A stretch of DNA of 21,158 nucleotides, taken from CBFGRU01 sp965651255. GTDB lineage: Bacteria > Planctomycetota > Phycisphaerae > Phycisphaerales > SM1A02. The notes beneath the pieces were generated by a model that made no database searches, was not told the origin of the DNA, and saw only the letters and a program-made list of their open reading frames with translations. Every line of letters begins with the position of its first letter. The stretch's first letter is position 1. The stretch is taken from contig CBFGRU010000021.1 of NCBI GenBank assembly GCA_965651255.1, positions 1-21,158 on the forward strand. The letters run 5' to 3'. Positions 7,360-15,401 of this stretch are shown here, piece after piece. A program made the position numbers and the translations under genes.

Positions 7360-7447
7360 GAATCAGTTATCGGCCATGTCGCTCCGCCGGCTGAAACCTT
7401 GCCCCCGCACTTGCCGGCCCCGGTTTTCTCTCCGAAGATGCCTTCCC

Positions 7448-7867
7448 ATGCCTGCCCCGCACCACGACGCCAGCCCCGATTTTGCCCTTGCCTTGCGCAA
7501 CATCATGTTGCCGCGAGATACGAATCAGTACGGAACGATCTTCGGAGGTGTGATTCTCTCCTACATCGACCAGGCAGGGTTCATCGAGGCCCGCAAGCAC
7601 GGCCTGCACCGATGGGTAACGGCCGCAATCGATCGGGTTGACTTCAAGTCCCCGATTCACGTCGGTGATGTCGTGAACTTCTCCACGCGCACGGTTCGGC
7701 GCGGCACCAAGTCGGTCACGGTCGAAGTCAAGGTCGAATCCGAGCGGTACACCACCGGTAAGCTCGTGCATGTGACCCAGGCAACGCTGGTCATGGTGGC
7801 CATCAATGCCTCCGGCCAACCGATCCCGTACAGTCATCCTCCGACGGTTACCGAAGAAGGAACGTGA
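7448..7867 (+). CDS. Hotdog-fold acyl-CoA thioesterase (YciA-like)
   Basis: A 139-residue cytoplasmic hotdog enzyme expected to hydrolyse acyl-CoA thioesters. The signature PRDTNQYGTIFGGVILSYID spans residues 22-41. Asn26, Gly33-Gly34 and Asp41 sit where YciA/acyl-CoA hydrolase relatives carry their active-site residues. Later strands follow the family pattern: IDRVDFKSPIHVGDVV at 61-76 and GTKSVTVEVKVESE. The open frame extends further upstream to 7211, but that part overlaps the glycosyltransferase gene on the other strand and shows no family similarity. ATG 7448 gives the usual family length. It is the first gene of a plus-strand run; purN begins three bases after its stop. Confidence 0.9.
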   Translation: MPAPHHDASPDFALALRNIMLPRDTNQYGTIFGGVILSYIDQAGFIEARKHGLHRWVTAAIDRVDFKSPIHVGDVVNFSTRTVRRGTKSVTVEVKVESERYTTGKLVHVTQATLVMVAINASGQPIPYSHPPTVTEEGT

Positions 7868-7870
7868 TTC

Positions 7871-8569
7871 GTGCCAGATTCTGCGGCACCATCCCACGGC
7901 ATCAGTCACACGCGTCGCGCGACTCGGTCAAATCCGCTGCGCGTGGCGGTGCTCATCGGTGGTGGCGGCCGCACTCTGATCAACCTGCTGGATCACATCG
8001 AGCAGACCGAATTGCCGATTGCCGTGGCCACGGTTCTCGCCACCCGATCTGACCTGCCCGGCGTGGCGCGCGCTCGCGACCGTGGTTTCAACCCCACAAT
8101 CCTGCCGTTGATCGATCACCACGCGCCGGACTCTTTTCACGACGTTGTGACTCAACTCCTTCTCGATGCTGACTCGGAGCTGATTTGCCTCGCGGGCTAT
8201 CTGCGCTGGATGCGTGTCGATCCCCCCTTTCGCGGCCGAGTCATGAACATTCATCCCGCACTTCTGCCCGCGTTCGGTGGTCATGGCATGTACGGGCACC
8301 ACGTTCATCGCGCGGTCCTGGAATCGGGCGTGAAGATCACCGGGTGCACCGTGCACTTTGTGGATGAAGAGTACGACCGCGGGCCAATCGTCCTCCAGCG
8401 TGCCTGCCCGGTACTGGAGAACGACACGCCAGAAACACTCGCCGCCCGCGTCTTTGCGGAAGAATGCGTCGCTTACCCCGATGCCGTTCGTCTGTTCGCC
8501 GAAGGTCGCCTCACCATCGAAGGCCGCTGTGTGCGGGTAGACTCTTCAGGCACGATTTCAACCGGGTAA
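7871..8569 (+). CDS. purN: Phosphoribosylglycinamide formyltransferase (GART)
   Basis: A 232-residue enzyme expected to transfer a formyl group from 10-formyl-tetrahydrofolate to glycinamide ribonucleotide in de novo purine synthesis. Catalytic residues fit the family: Asn126 and His128 in VMNIHPALLP, and Asp165 in VHFVDEEYD. The phosphate-binding loop reads LIGGGGRTL (28-36), where E. coli PurN has a GxGSN-type loop. The first 22 residues are an extra polar extension. GTG 7871 is preceded by AAGAAGGA about 8-10 nt upstream, inside the thioesterase 3' end. The three-base gap to the thioesterase indicates co-transcription and probably coupling. FmtA-like enzymes are unlikely because the length and HPALLP context fit PurN. 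Confidence 0.9.
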   Translation: MPDSAAPSHGISHTRRATRSNPLRVAVLIGGGGRTLINLLDHIEQTELPIAVATVLATRSDLPGVARARDRGFNPTILPLIDHHAPDSFHDVVTQLLLDADSELICLAGYLRWMRVDPPFRGRVMNIHPALLPAFGGHGMYGHHVHRAVLESGVKITGCTVHFVDEEYDRGPIVLQRACPVLENDTPETLAARVFAEECVAYPDAVRLFAEGRLTIEGRCVRVDSSGTISTG

Positions 8570-8604
8570 CGCGGCAGCCACTCCTTACCTCAGGGAGAAT
8601 GACA

Positions 8605-10023
8605 ATGACCCAATGCCTGCGCTTGATCCTTCTCCTCGCCGCCTTGCTTGCGACTCACGGTCCATTGCACGCGCAGGTATCGCCGGTCGAGCTTGAACGA
8701 CAGGTCGTGCGACTCTTCGAGCAGCGGGAATACGCCCAGGCGCTGGAACTCATTGAAGCTCATCTCGAGCGGACGCCGGGGGATGTCACCATGCTGTACA
8801 ACGCGGCGTGCGCGTGCGCCCGACTCGCGCGGCCGGACGAGGCGATTACTTATCTCGAACGCGCTGTCAAAGCCGGCTTCATTCAGTTCGCGCACCTCGA
8901 GCGCGATCCTGACCTGGCTTCACTTCGTGATCATCCGCGGTATCTCAACCTGCTGTCGATGCGTGATGAAATCAATCGCCATCACGCCGAACGGCAACTG
9001 GAATTGGCGCGGGAGTACTTCGGAGAGGACGGGTATCGCTATGAAACCGACGATCTTCGACGGCTGAACTTCGCCACCGCCCTGGATGACACGAGTCACG
9101 CTGAAATGCGCGCGATGATCGAGAAACAGGCCGATCACCTCGCAGACACGCTCTTTGATGCGCCGCCCGAATACTTTGTCATCATCGCGATTCCTACCCC
9201 GACCGACTCCACACGACTGCTCGGGGCGGAGAATGTCGGCGGCATCTACGAGCATCCCCGCCGCCGCCTGATCGCGCGCGACATCGGGTATCTCCTCCGT
9301 CACGAGTTCACGCACGTCATGCACTGGGGGCACATGGAGCGACTGAAGCAGACCCACCCCCTCTGGATTCAGGAAGGCATCGCTTCGCTCTACGAAGACT
9401 ACCGGTTTCGATCCGATGGATCCGTTGATTTCCTGCCCAACAATCGACACAACATCGCCAAACGCCTTGCACGAATGGGACGCCACATGCACTTCCGCGA
9501 TCTTCTGCGGGTCGATGAGCAGAATTTCATGCGCGAAGCAACGCAGCTCTACCCGCAGGTGCGGTCCATGTTCATGTATCTCGCCGCGGAAGGAAAACTT
9601 CTGCCCTGGTACCGCGCTCTGGTCGAGCACTTTGACGATGACCCGACGGGTCGGACTGCCTTTGAAACGGTCTTCAACCAGCCGCTCGACGATATCGAGC
9701 GGAACTGGCGCACGTGGCTGATTCAGCAGCCCGATTTTGATGATCGTGTTGAAATCGGCGACGCATCGCTTGGTATCGAACTGGATGGGTCAAGCACGAA
9801 TGACGGCATCACGGTGCGCCGCATCCTGCCAGGTTCGGCAGCGCGTGGGCGGCTCCGGCCGCGCGATGTCATTGTGGCGATTGATGATCGGGCTGTCCGA
9901 TCCTTCGATGAGTTGACCGCGGCGCTGGCGGATCGGCGAATCGGTGAAACAGTGTCCGTTCGCATTCGGCGTGCCGGTCGCTACCTGGATGTTGAAGTCA
10001 TGCTGACCAAACTCGGGGGGTAG
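8605..10023 (+). CDS. Exported TPR - gluzincin metallopeptidase - PDZ protein
   Basis: A 472-residue protein. Residues 1-24 are a signal peptide ending in LHAQ. Residues about 28-115 form TPR-like helices (YNAACACARLARPDEAITYL). A zinc-peptidase centre follows: HEFTH at 233-237 with a downstream glutamate at 257 in WIQEGIASLYEDY, the gluzincin HExxH...E layout. Residues about 385-470 are a PDZ domain (GIELDG, VRRILPGSAA, LRPRDVIVAIDD). I chose ATG 8605 because GGGAG lies 7 nt upstream; the neighbouring ATG 8599 is too close to that site. The protein is probably periplasmic or lipid-surface exposed, with unknown substrate; the PDZ part may bind C-termini or regulate access. It lies 35 nt after purN. 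Confidence 0.85.
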   Translation: MTQCLRLILLLAALLATHGPLHAQVSPVELERQVVRLFEQREYAQALELIEAHLERTPGDVTMLYNAACACARLARPDEAITYLERAVKAGFIQFAHLERDPDLASLRDHPRYLNLLSMRDEINRHHAERQLELAREYFGEDGYRYETDDLRRLNFATALDDTSHAEMRAMIEKQADHLADTLFDAPPEYFVIIAIPTPTDSTRLLGAENVGGIYEHPRRRLIARDIGYLLRHEFTHVMHWGHMERLKQTHPLWIQEGIASLYEDYRFRSDGSVDFLPNNRHNIAKRLARMGRHMHFRDLLRVDEQNFMREATQLYPQVRSMFMYLAAEGKLLPWYRALVEHFDDDPTGRTAFETVFNQPLDDIERNWRTWLIQQPDFDDRVEIGDASLGIELDGSSTNDGITVRRILPGSAARGRLRPRDVIVAIDDRAVRSFDELTAALADRRIGETVSVRIRRAGRYLDVEVMLTKLGG

Positions 10024-10074
10024 CACGAGTACCGATCGGAACGCCCGTTCGCAACGAACATCTGCCAGCGGTCA

Positions 10075-11094
10075 TCAGGTGATCCGCTCGGGTTTCGGAT
10101 CTCTCGCCATCAGTCGTCGAATTGCATCGGTCGGATTCAGACCATTGAAGAGAATCGCGTGAACTGCGCGCGTGATCGGCATCTCGACGCCGACTCGATC
10201 CGCAAGGGCTGCGACCGATCGGGTGGTCGCAACACCTTCGACTACCGATGCACTGGAAGCCAGAATTGCATCCAGATTCTCTCCCCGCCCGAGTCGTTCA
10301 CCGGTCGATCGATTTCGGCTTTGCGGTGAGAAACAGGTGGTTGAAAGGTCACCTACCCCAGCCACGCCGAAGAACGTTTCCGCGCGGGCACCAAGCGCCT
10401 GTCCGAGCCGCACGATCTCGGCGAGCCCCCGCGCGAGGAGCGCGGATTTCGCATTAATCCCAAGTGACATGCCATCCACGATCCCAGCCGCCAGCGCGAT
10501 GACATTCTTCACCGCACCGGCCAGCTCAACACCGATCACATCGTCATGGGTGTAGACGCGCAACCAATCGGTTCCGAGCATTTCCTGCACATGCTCGGCC
10601 GCGGCTGCATCGGGCGATGCCGCAAGCAGGGTGGCGGGCAGATGGCGAGCAAGTTCGGCTGCAATCGTCGGTCCCGAGATGGCAACCAGGGCCCGTTCCG
10701 GGTGATTCCCGGCCTTCTGCAGACAAGCTTCGATGATCTCACTCGGCCGCCTGAGCGTCTCGTTCTCGATTCCCTTCGCCACACAACCGATCAGCGCGTG
10801 CGCGGGGACATCCGCAGCCAGGTTCGTCCATACACTTCGGATGAACTGCGTTGGAATGGCATTGATCACGACGGTGGCGTGCGCCAACGCCGTCGCGGCC
10901 TCGACCTCGACCTCGACTGACTCGGGGAGCACAAACTCTGCCAGGCGTCGCGGCGCACGTCGGGTCCGCCCGAGTTCCCGCACATCATGAGGAAACGGCC
11001 CCCAGATCGTGACTTCATGCCCATTGGCCCACAGGACATCCGCGGTGACCAGTGCCATTTGCCCGTCCCCGATGATTGCCACACGATCTCGCAC
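10075..11094 (-). CDS. gpsA: NAD(P)-dependent glycerol-3-phosphate dehydrogenase
   Basis: A 339-residue enzyme that reduces dihydroxyacetone phosphate to sn-glycerol 3-phosphate for phospholipid synthesis. The N-terminal Rossmann motif is IIGDGQMA (7-14). Family landmarks follow: VVINAIPTQFI (75-85), VAKGIE (105-110), AISGPTIAAELA (138-149), the catalytic lysine in GAVKNVIALAAG (Lys196), and GVGDLSTTCFSPQSRNR. The length matches the family. The start is GTG 11094, with AAGGAGG immediately upstream at good spacing. The gene converges with the peptidase gene across 51 bp, where I see only a weak hairpin (GTTCG-CAA-CGAAC), and diverges from the metal ATPase. Confidence 0.96.
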   Translation of the reverse strand: MRDRVAIIGDGQMALVTADVLWANGHEVTIWGPFPHDVRELGRTRRAPRRLAEFVLPESVEVEVEAATALAHATVVINAIPTQFIRSVWTNLAADVPAHALIGCVAKGIENETLRRPSEIIEACLQKAGNHPERALVAISGPTIAAELARHLPATLLAASPDAAAAEHVQEMLGTDWLRVYTHDDVIGVELAGAVKNVIALAAGIVDGMSLGINAKSALLARGLAEIVRLGQALGARAETFFGVAGVGDLSTTCFSPQSRNRSTGERLGRGENLDAILASSASVVEGVATTRSVAALADRVGVEMPITRAVHAILFNGLNPTDAIRRLMARDPKPERIT

Positions 11095-11296
11095 GAAACC
11101 TCCTTGCCTGAGCCAGTGGAGAGGCGCGGCCTCATCCCGCCCTCAGGATACCGAAAACCGCCTCCTCAACCCGAACCGGACCACTGAATGCAGCGTACCA
11201 TAGCCCTGACGGTCGATGTCCCTTGCGCCTGCGTGGTGTCATTTCTTGGATCTCGACCCTGTTTCCTCCTGACCCGGTCAAGTACGGAGAGCACGG
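11095..11296. promoter_or_regulatory. Divergent intergenic region between gpsA and the P-type ATPase
   Basis: 202 bp without a gene. AAGGAGG for gpsA lies at 11098-11105 on the minus strand. GGAG at 11286-11289 serves the ATPase start. A small perfect inverted repeat TGACC-C-GGTCA sits at 11270-11280, just before that ribosome site, and could be an operator or chance. No convincing -35/-10 pair was found on either strand. Confidence 0.4.
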
Positions 11297-13360
11297 ATGT
11301 CCGATGCAGCAGTCGCGCAGATTCCCGCTTCTGAACAGGAGAACGCCGTTGACCTGACGCCCGCATCGCCGGAGCTGGAAGCTCACGGTGGCGAGCGGCT
11401 TGAGCGGCAACTCTTCTTCGCGCTCATGGGTGGTGTACTTCTGCTGTGCTCCTGGGCGCTGGCCATTGCCGGGACGCACGAATCAGTGGCCCAACTCCCC
11501 GCGTTCTTCGGAGCGATGATGTTGGCGGTCCCTCTGATCTGGGGCGCGTGGAAGGAAGTTCGCAACGGCCGCCCATCCAGCTCATCGCTGGCTGCCATCG
11601 CGGTACTGGCCGCCATTGCCGTTGCCAATTTTCTTGCGGCGGGATTCCTGGCCTTCTTCCTGTGGATGGCCGACCTGATCCTCAGCCGAACGGCGTGGGG
11701 AGCGCAACGAGCGATCCGCGACCTTGTCGGCCTGACACCGAACATCGCGCATCTGGTTGAAGACGGTCAGGAACGGGATGTCAAGATCAGCCAGTTGCGG
11801 GTCGGGCAGGTCGTTCGGGTCCGCGCGGGTGAGAACCTTCCCGTCGACGGCCGCATCATTCGCGGGCAGTCAGATATCAATCAGGCATCGCTGACCGGTG
11901 AAGCCGTGCCGATCGAAGCCCAGGCAGGCACCGAGGTTTACGCCGGCACGACCAACCTCACCGGACAGATTGATGTGGAAGTGACGGCAGTCGCGGGCGA
12001 TACGACCATCGGCAAGGTTGAAAAACTCATTCGCGAGGCAGAGTCTGCTCGCAGTTCCAAGCAGGAGTTGGTTGAACAACTTGCCTCGTACTACGTTCCG
12101 GTCGTCTTGATGGTCGCCGGCCTGGTGTGGTTCTTTACCGCGAAGAGCGCTGATCCCGCGGTCCGCGATCAGGCCGCCATTCGCGCGATTACCGTGCTGG
12201 TCGTCACCTGCCCGGGCGCTCTTCTGATTGCTCACCCGACGGCGATGGTGGCTGCATTTGCCGCGGCGGCCCGACTGGGCATCATGGTGAAACAGGCGCG
12301 AACGCTTGAATCAGCCGCAAACATCGATACGGTCGTCCTCGACAAGACCGGCACGCTCACGACCGGAAAGTTCGAAGTCAGCCGGCTGGCCCCGACCGAG
12401 GGCATCGCCGGCGCAGCGCTGTTGCAGGCCGCAGCCGATGGCGAACAGTCATCGAACCATCCGCTCGCCCGTTCGATCATGGAAACAGCGAAGAAGGCGC
12501 GCATCACGCCCAACGCCGTCGAGCGATACGAAGAGCTGCACGGACGTGGGGTCAAGGCCACCACCGCCGAGGGCGAAGTGCTCGTGGGTCTGGCGGCCTG
12601 GCTGATGGACGTGAACCCGGCCATTCGTGCCGATGTGCAGCAGGTGCAGCAGAAAATCGAAGGCATGTCGGCGGTGCACGTGATGCAGAACGGTCGGTAC
12701 CTCGGCGCGGTGGGTCTGGAAGACAAGCTTCGCAGGAACGCGGCGGAAACGGTTGAGCGAATGCGCAAGCTTGGCGTGCGTCGAGTGTGCATCTTCACCG
12801 GCGATCGTCTCTCGGTCGCGAAGCGCGTGGCGCAGTCAGTCGGTGTGGATGCCGTTGAGGCCGAGTGCCTGCCGGAAGAAAAGCACGAAGAACTGAAGTA
12901 CCTCATTCAGAAGGGACATCGCACCCTGGTGGTCGGCGACGGCATCAATGACGGTCCGATCCTTGCTTCGGCCGACGTTGGCGTTGCGATGGGGCTTTCC
13001 GGCTCGGACATCGCGACGAACTCCGCGGGCGTAGCGCTGATGAACGACGACCTGAAACTGGTTCCGTTCCTTCTGGAATTGGCACGCAAGGCCCGTGCGA
13101 TCATCGCGCAGAACATTGGTTTCTCCATTGCACTCGCGGTCGTCGGGCTGGCGCTGGCTGCGACGGGCCAGATCAACATCTGGGTGGCCCCGTTCCTGTA
13201 TGCCTTCGGCTACGTGATCGTGATCGCCAACAGTCTGCGGCTCATTCGTTTCGGCGAAGGATTTGCCGAGGCCGAAGAGGCCAAGCGCAGGATCGAATCG
13301 AGTCGACTGGTGAAGCCCGATCGGGCTGCCCGCCGGCAAGGCGAGGCGCAACCCGCCTGA
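11297..13360 (+). CDS. P1B-type (heavy-metal) P-type ATPase with CPG transmembrane motif
   Basis: A 687-residue ATP-driven metal pump of the inner membrane. About three hydrophobic segments at 40-128 precede the actuator loop, whose TGE motif is at 200-202. Next comes a membrane pair with the metal motif Cys305-Pro306-Gly307, then the phosphorylation motif DKTGT (Asp349), the P1B-specific HP dipeptide His388-Pro389, GDGIND at 547-552, and two final helices at about 610-655. There is no N-terminal heavy-metal-binding domain and no His-rich tail. CPG replaces the usual CPC, GDGIND is followed by Gly rather than Ala, and the last helix (YAFGYVIVIANS) lacks the DxG of zinc/cadmium pumps. The metal therefore cannot be assigned. 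GGAG lies 7 nt before ATG 11297. Confidence 0.93.
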   Translation: MSDAAVAQIPASEQENAVDLTPASPELEAHGGERLERQLFFALMGGVLLLCSWALAIAGTHESVAQLPAFFGAMMLAVPLIWGAWKEVRNGRPSSSSLAAIAVLAAIAVANFLAAGFLAFFLWMADLILSRTAWGAQRAIRDLVGLTPNIAHLVEDGQERDVKISQLRVGQVVRVRAGENLPVDGRIIRGQSDINQASLTGEAVPIEAQAGTEVYAGTTNLTGQIDVEVTAVAGDTTIGKVEKLIREAESARSSKQELVEQLASYYVPVVLMVAGLVWFFTAKSADPAVRDQAAIRAITVLVVTCPGALLIAHPTAMVAAFAAAARLGIMVKQARTLESAANIDTVVLDKTGTLTTGKFEVSRLAPTEGIAGAALLQAAADGEQSSNHPLARSIMETAKKARITPNAVERYEELHGRGVKATTAEGEVLVGLAAWLMDVNPAIRADVQQVQQKIEGMSAVHVMQNGRYLGAVGLEDKLRRNAAETVERMRKLGVRRVCIFTGDRLSVAKRVAQSVGVDAVEAECLPEEKHEELKYLIQKGHRTLVVGDGINDGPILASADVGVAMGLSGSDIATNSAGVALMNDDLKLVPFLLELARKARAIIAQNIGFSIALAVVGLALAATGQINIWVAPFLYAFGYVIVIANSLRLIRFGEGFAEAEEAKRRIESSRLVKPDRAARRQGEAQPA

Positions 13361-13388
13361 ATTGACTGTCGTCGATCATCTCCAAGTA

Positions 13389-13437
13389 TCATGAAGCGTG
13401 CTGGCTGCCTGAAGAGGCAGCCAGCTTTGCTTCATGA
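13389..13437 (+). terminator. Two-part perfect hairpin after the ATPase gene, probable terminator
   Basis: The inner stem pairs GCTGGCTGCCT (13400-13410) with AGGCAGCCAGC (13415-13425) across a GAAG loop: 11 perfect base pairs. An outer stem pairs TCATGAAGC (13389-13397) with GCTTCATGA (13429-13437), nine perfect pairs, separated from the inner stem by GT and TTT bulges. It lies 28 nt after the ATPase stop. Only TTT and then TT follow the inner stem, so it is not a textbook T-run terminator. A transcription stop for the ATPase message or an RNA-stabilising 3' structure is the best reading. Confidence 0.7.
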
Positions 13438-13474
13438 AACGAGAATCAGATGAAAACAAGCCCATCGCTTACCG

Positions 13475-13480
13475 TACAAT
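13475..13480 (+). promoter_or_regulatory. Possible -10 element TACAAT for the 92-residue membrane protein
   Basis: TACAAT matches five of six -10 bases and sits in a locally AT-richer stretch between the hairpin and the start at 13553. No good -35 hexamer lies 16-18 bp upstream (GAAAAC is the nearest). Transcription would begin near 13487. Confidence 0.3.
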
Positions 13481-13552
13481 AACTGCGTCCGCACGCCATT
13501 GCGCACCGCAGATGATCCACTATTGAATCCAACGCCATGCGGAGTTCAGATC

Positions 13553-13831
13553 ATGTTGGCCGCTTCAATCAACCTGCTCGCCCAAGTAACGACCTTTGAG
13601 GAAGCCATGATCAAGCTGGTTGATGAGGACATCCTGATCCCTCTGGTTGCGATCGTTCTGGGGTGCCTGATCGCGATCATTGCCATCATCTTCACGATGA
13701 CCCGCAACATGGTGGTGGGAAGAGCGCGCGAAGCAACCAAACGCGAACTGGCTGCATATGTCGCTGAAGGCACGATGACACCGGATCAGGCCGTCGCCAT
13801 CATCAAAGCAGGTGAATCGGCTGACGAATAG
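13553..13831 (+). CDS. Small single-pass membrane protein with charged C-terminal tail, unknown function
   Basis: A 92-residue protein. A short amphipathic N-terminus (about 1-27) leads into one strong hydrophobic helix, LIPLVAIVLGCLIAIIAIIF, near 28-47. The charged cytoplasmic-type tail (GRAREATKRELAAYVAEG) ends with MTPDQAVAIIKAGE, which recalls the short SHOCT-like or PspB/PspC-type helical tails of stress-membrane proteins. That resemblance is weak and I do not assign a family. ATG 13553 is chosen over the upstream TTG because GGAG lies 8 nt before it. The gene stands alone between the ATPase hairpin and the convergent DUF1080 gene. Confidence 0.8.
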   Translation: MLAASINLLAQVTTFEEAMIKLVDEDILIPLVAIVLGCLIAIIAIIFTMTRNMVVGRAREATKRELAAYVAEGTMTPDQAVAIIKAGESADE

Positions 13832-13904
13832 GCCTGGCGTACTCTGACGACTGCCCTGCTCGAAACAATGTTCTTGATGCGAACGCAGCGCTGCGCTGGT
13901 GTGC

Positions 13905-15311
13905 CTACTGATCGTCTGCCGCTGGTATCGGTACGATCGGCCCGTGGTTCGGAATGAACGGAATGGGCGCGATCCGCATGCGGCGAAAATGAATCGGAGT
14001 ACCCTCAGACTGCAGCGCGATCGGGCCGGAGACTGCCGCCAATCCGGTCGCGTGATTCACCTTCTCGCCGTTGACGAACAGAGTGATTGCATCGCCGAGG
14101 ACATGAATCTCATACTCGTTCCATTCGCCGGCCTCACGTTCAGCGGCATGTAACTTGGTCGTCCGAATGCCTCGCGTGCGGTCCGGGTCACCACGCATCG
14201 TTGCGCCCCCCAGCGCGAGCAGATCGCCAGCGTTCCCGGCCTGTAACTGCGCTTCAATACATTGCGGCCAGGTTCGCAGCTCACCCTGCACGCGCAGCAG
14301 GACCCCACTGTTGCCCGCGACCTGAGTTTCCGGATCCCACCTCCACTCGAGCTTCAATACGAAATCCCGGTACGAGTCCATCGTGTGAAGAAAGCCACTT
14401 GGCTTTCCGGAACACTTCAGCACTCCACCTTCGATCGTGAACACATCTTCCATGGATGCGCCGTCGTTCAGGAACACGCCCATTCGTTCGAGCGAATCAT
14501 CCTGCAGAAGATCGATCTCTCTCGGCATTGCGCGATCGAGATGTCGCACCCGAATGTTGCGGAACCAGACATCATTGCCATGGTCCTGGAGGGCGAGGTG
14601 TCCCATCGGCAGCACGCCGAACCCTTCGTAGCCGCGAAACTTGCTTTGGGCAATCCGCTCCCGCCACGCATCCTGCGCCGTGTTCACCTCGACCACTTTC
14701 ATCCCGTTCAGCCAGTGTTCGAGTCGATCATTCTGAATCCGAATGCGCGTCGTGTTCCATTCACCAGCGGGCTTCGTGATCTTGCCTTCCGCTGGCGGGT
14801 ACATGTCATACAACGACCCCGCAGCATGCACGTGATCCGGCGCCACGTTGTATCCGGCATCATCCAGAATCTGATACTCAGGCCCGGTCTGCCACGGATA
14901 GCTGTGCGCTTCGTTCACACGATACATGATGCCGCTGTTCGCCCCGGGCGCAACTTTCCACTCCAGCACCAACTCAAAGTCGCCGTAGCGATCGCGGGTG
15001 ATGATGTCTCCACCACCACCACCGGCAGTCACTTTCAGCGATCCATCTTCGATGATCCAACCCTTCGCCGGGAAGGACTCGTTTCGATACCCGCGCCAGG
15101 CATCGGTTGATGTGCCATCAAAAAGCACTTCCCAACCGGCGGCCCGTTCCGCAGCCGTCAGCGAGAAAGTCGATGCTGGTTCCACTTCAACCGGCGCGCC
15201 TTGCGCTGCAACCGGTGTGCCGGGACCACCGATGCTGATCAGGGCAACCGAGCAGAAGAACAACGGCATCGTCATCCATCGGGAGGCGATACGGAACTGG
15301 TCGTGAAACAT
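13905..15311 (-). CDS. Secreted protein with two tandem DUF1080 (3-keto-disaccharide hydrolase-like) domains
   Basis: A 468-residue exported protein. A signal peptide covers about residues 1-37 (hydrophobic MPLFFCSVALISIGG, ending VAAQG). Domain one (about 58-255) has the classic opening GWEVLFDGTSTDAWRGY, GDFELVLEWKVAPGANSGI, EYQILDD, and the closing LALQDHGNDVWFRNIRV. Domain two (about 260-460) repeats the plan: YRDFVLKLEWRWD, NSGVLLRVQGE, EAQLQ, and GPIALQSEGTPIHFRRMRI. DUF1080 domains are concanavalin-like beta sandwiches, abundant in planctomycetes and linked to glycan breakdown. Which domain is catalytic cannot be told. I start at ATG 15311 because AAGGAGG lies just upstream; the longer form from 15371 adds an unsupported 20 residues. 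Confidence 0.92.
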   Translation of the reverse strand: MFHDQFRIASRWMTMPLFFCSVALISIGGPGTPVAAQGAPVEVEPASTFSLTAAERAAGWEVLFDGTSTDAWRGYRNESFPAKGWIIEDGSLKVTAGGGGGDIITRDRYGDFELVLEWKVAPGANSGIMYRVNEAHSYPWQTGPEYQILDDAGYNVAPDHVHAAGSLYDMYPPAEGKITKPAGEWNTTRIRIQNDRLEHWLNGMKVVEVNTAQDAWRERIAQSKFRGYEGFGVLPMGHLALQDHGNDVWFRNIRVRHLDRAMPREIDLLQDDSLERMGVFLNDGASMEDVFTIEGGVLKCSGKPSGFLHTMDSYRDFVLKLEWRWDPETQVAGNSGVLLRVQGELRTWPQCIEAQLQAGNAGDLLALGGATMRGDPDRTRGIRTTKLHAAEREAGEWNEYEIHVLGDAITLFVNGEKVNHATGLAAVSGPIALQSEGTPIHFRRMRIAPIPFIPNHGPIVPIPAADDQ

Positions 15312-15320
15312 GGCAACAAC

Positions 15321-15327
15321 CCTCCTT
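15321..15327 (-). promoter_or_regulatory. Shine-Dalgarno AAGGAGG deciding the DUF1080 start
   Basis: On the minus strand AAGGAGG is followed by GTTGTTGCC and the ATG at 15311. It is the strongest ribosome binding site in this intergenic region and puts the signal peptide near the N-terminus. Confidence 0.8.
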
Positions 15328-15401
15328 GCCTGCGTGAGTGCGAACACACGGGTCCCCACCCATCGCATCAATCCTACCGGATTCGCATGCGATCAGACGA
15401 C

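Noticed and set aside
7211..7447. N-terminal extension of the thioesterase
   Set aside because: It overlaps the start of the divergent glycosyltransferase and has no family similarity.
8464..8604. N-terminal extension of the TPR peptidase overlapping purN
   Set aside because: Arg-rich out-of-frame reading of purN; the signal peptide begins at the ATG with a good ribosome site.
11270..11280. TGACC-C-GGTCA as a metal-regulator operator
   Set aside because: Only five base pairs per arm, no regulator gene nearby, and no promoter to anchor it; kept only as a note in the intergenic entry.
13884..13895. CGCAGCGCTGCG palindrome between convergent genes as a terminator
   Set aside because: No loop and no T-run; a 12-bp GC palindrome is plausible by chance in this DNA.
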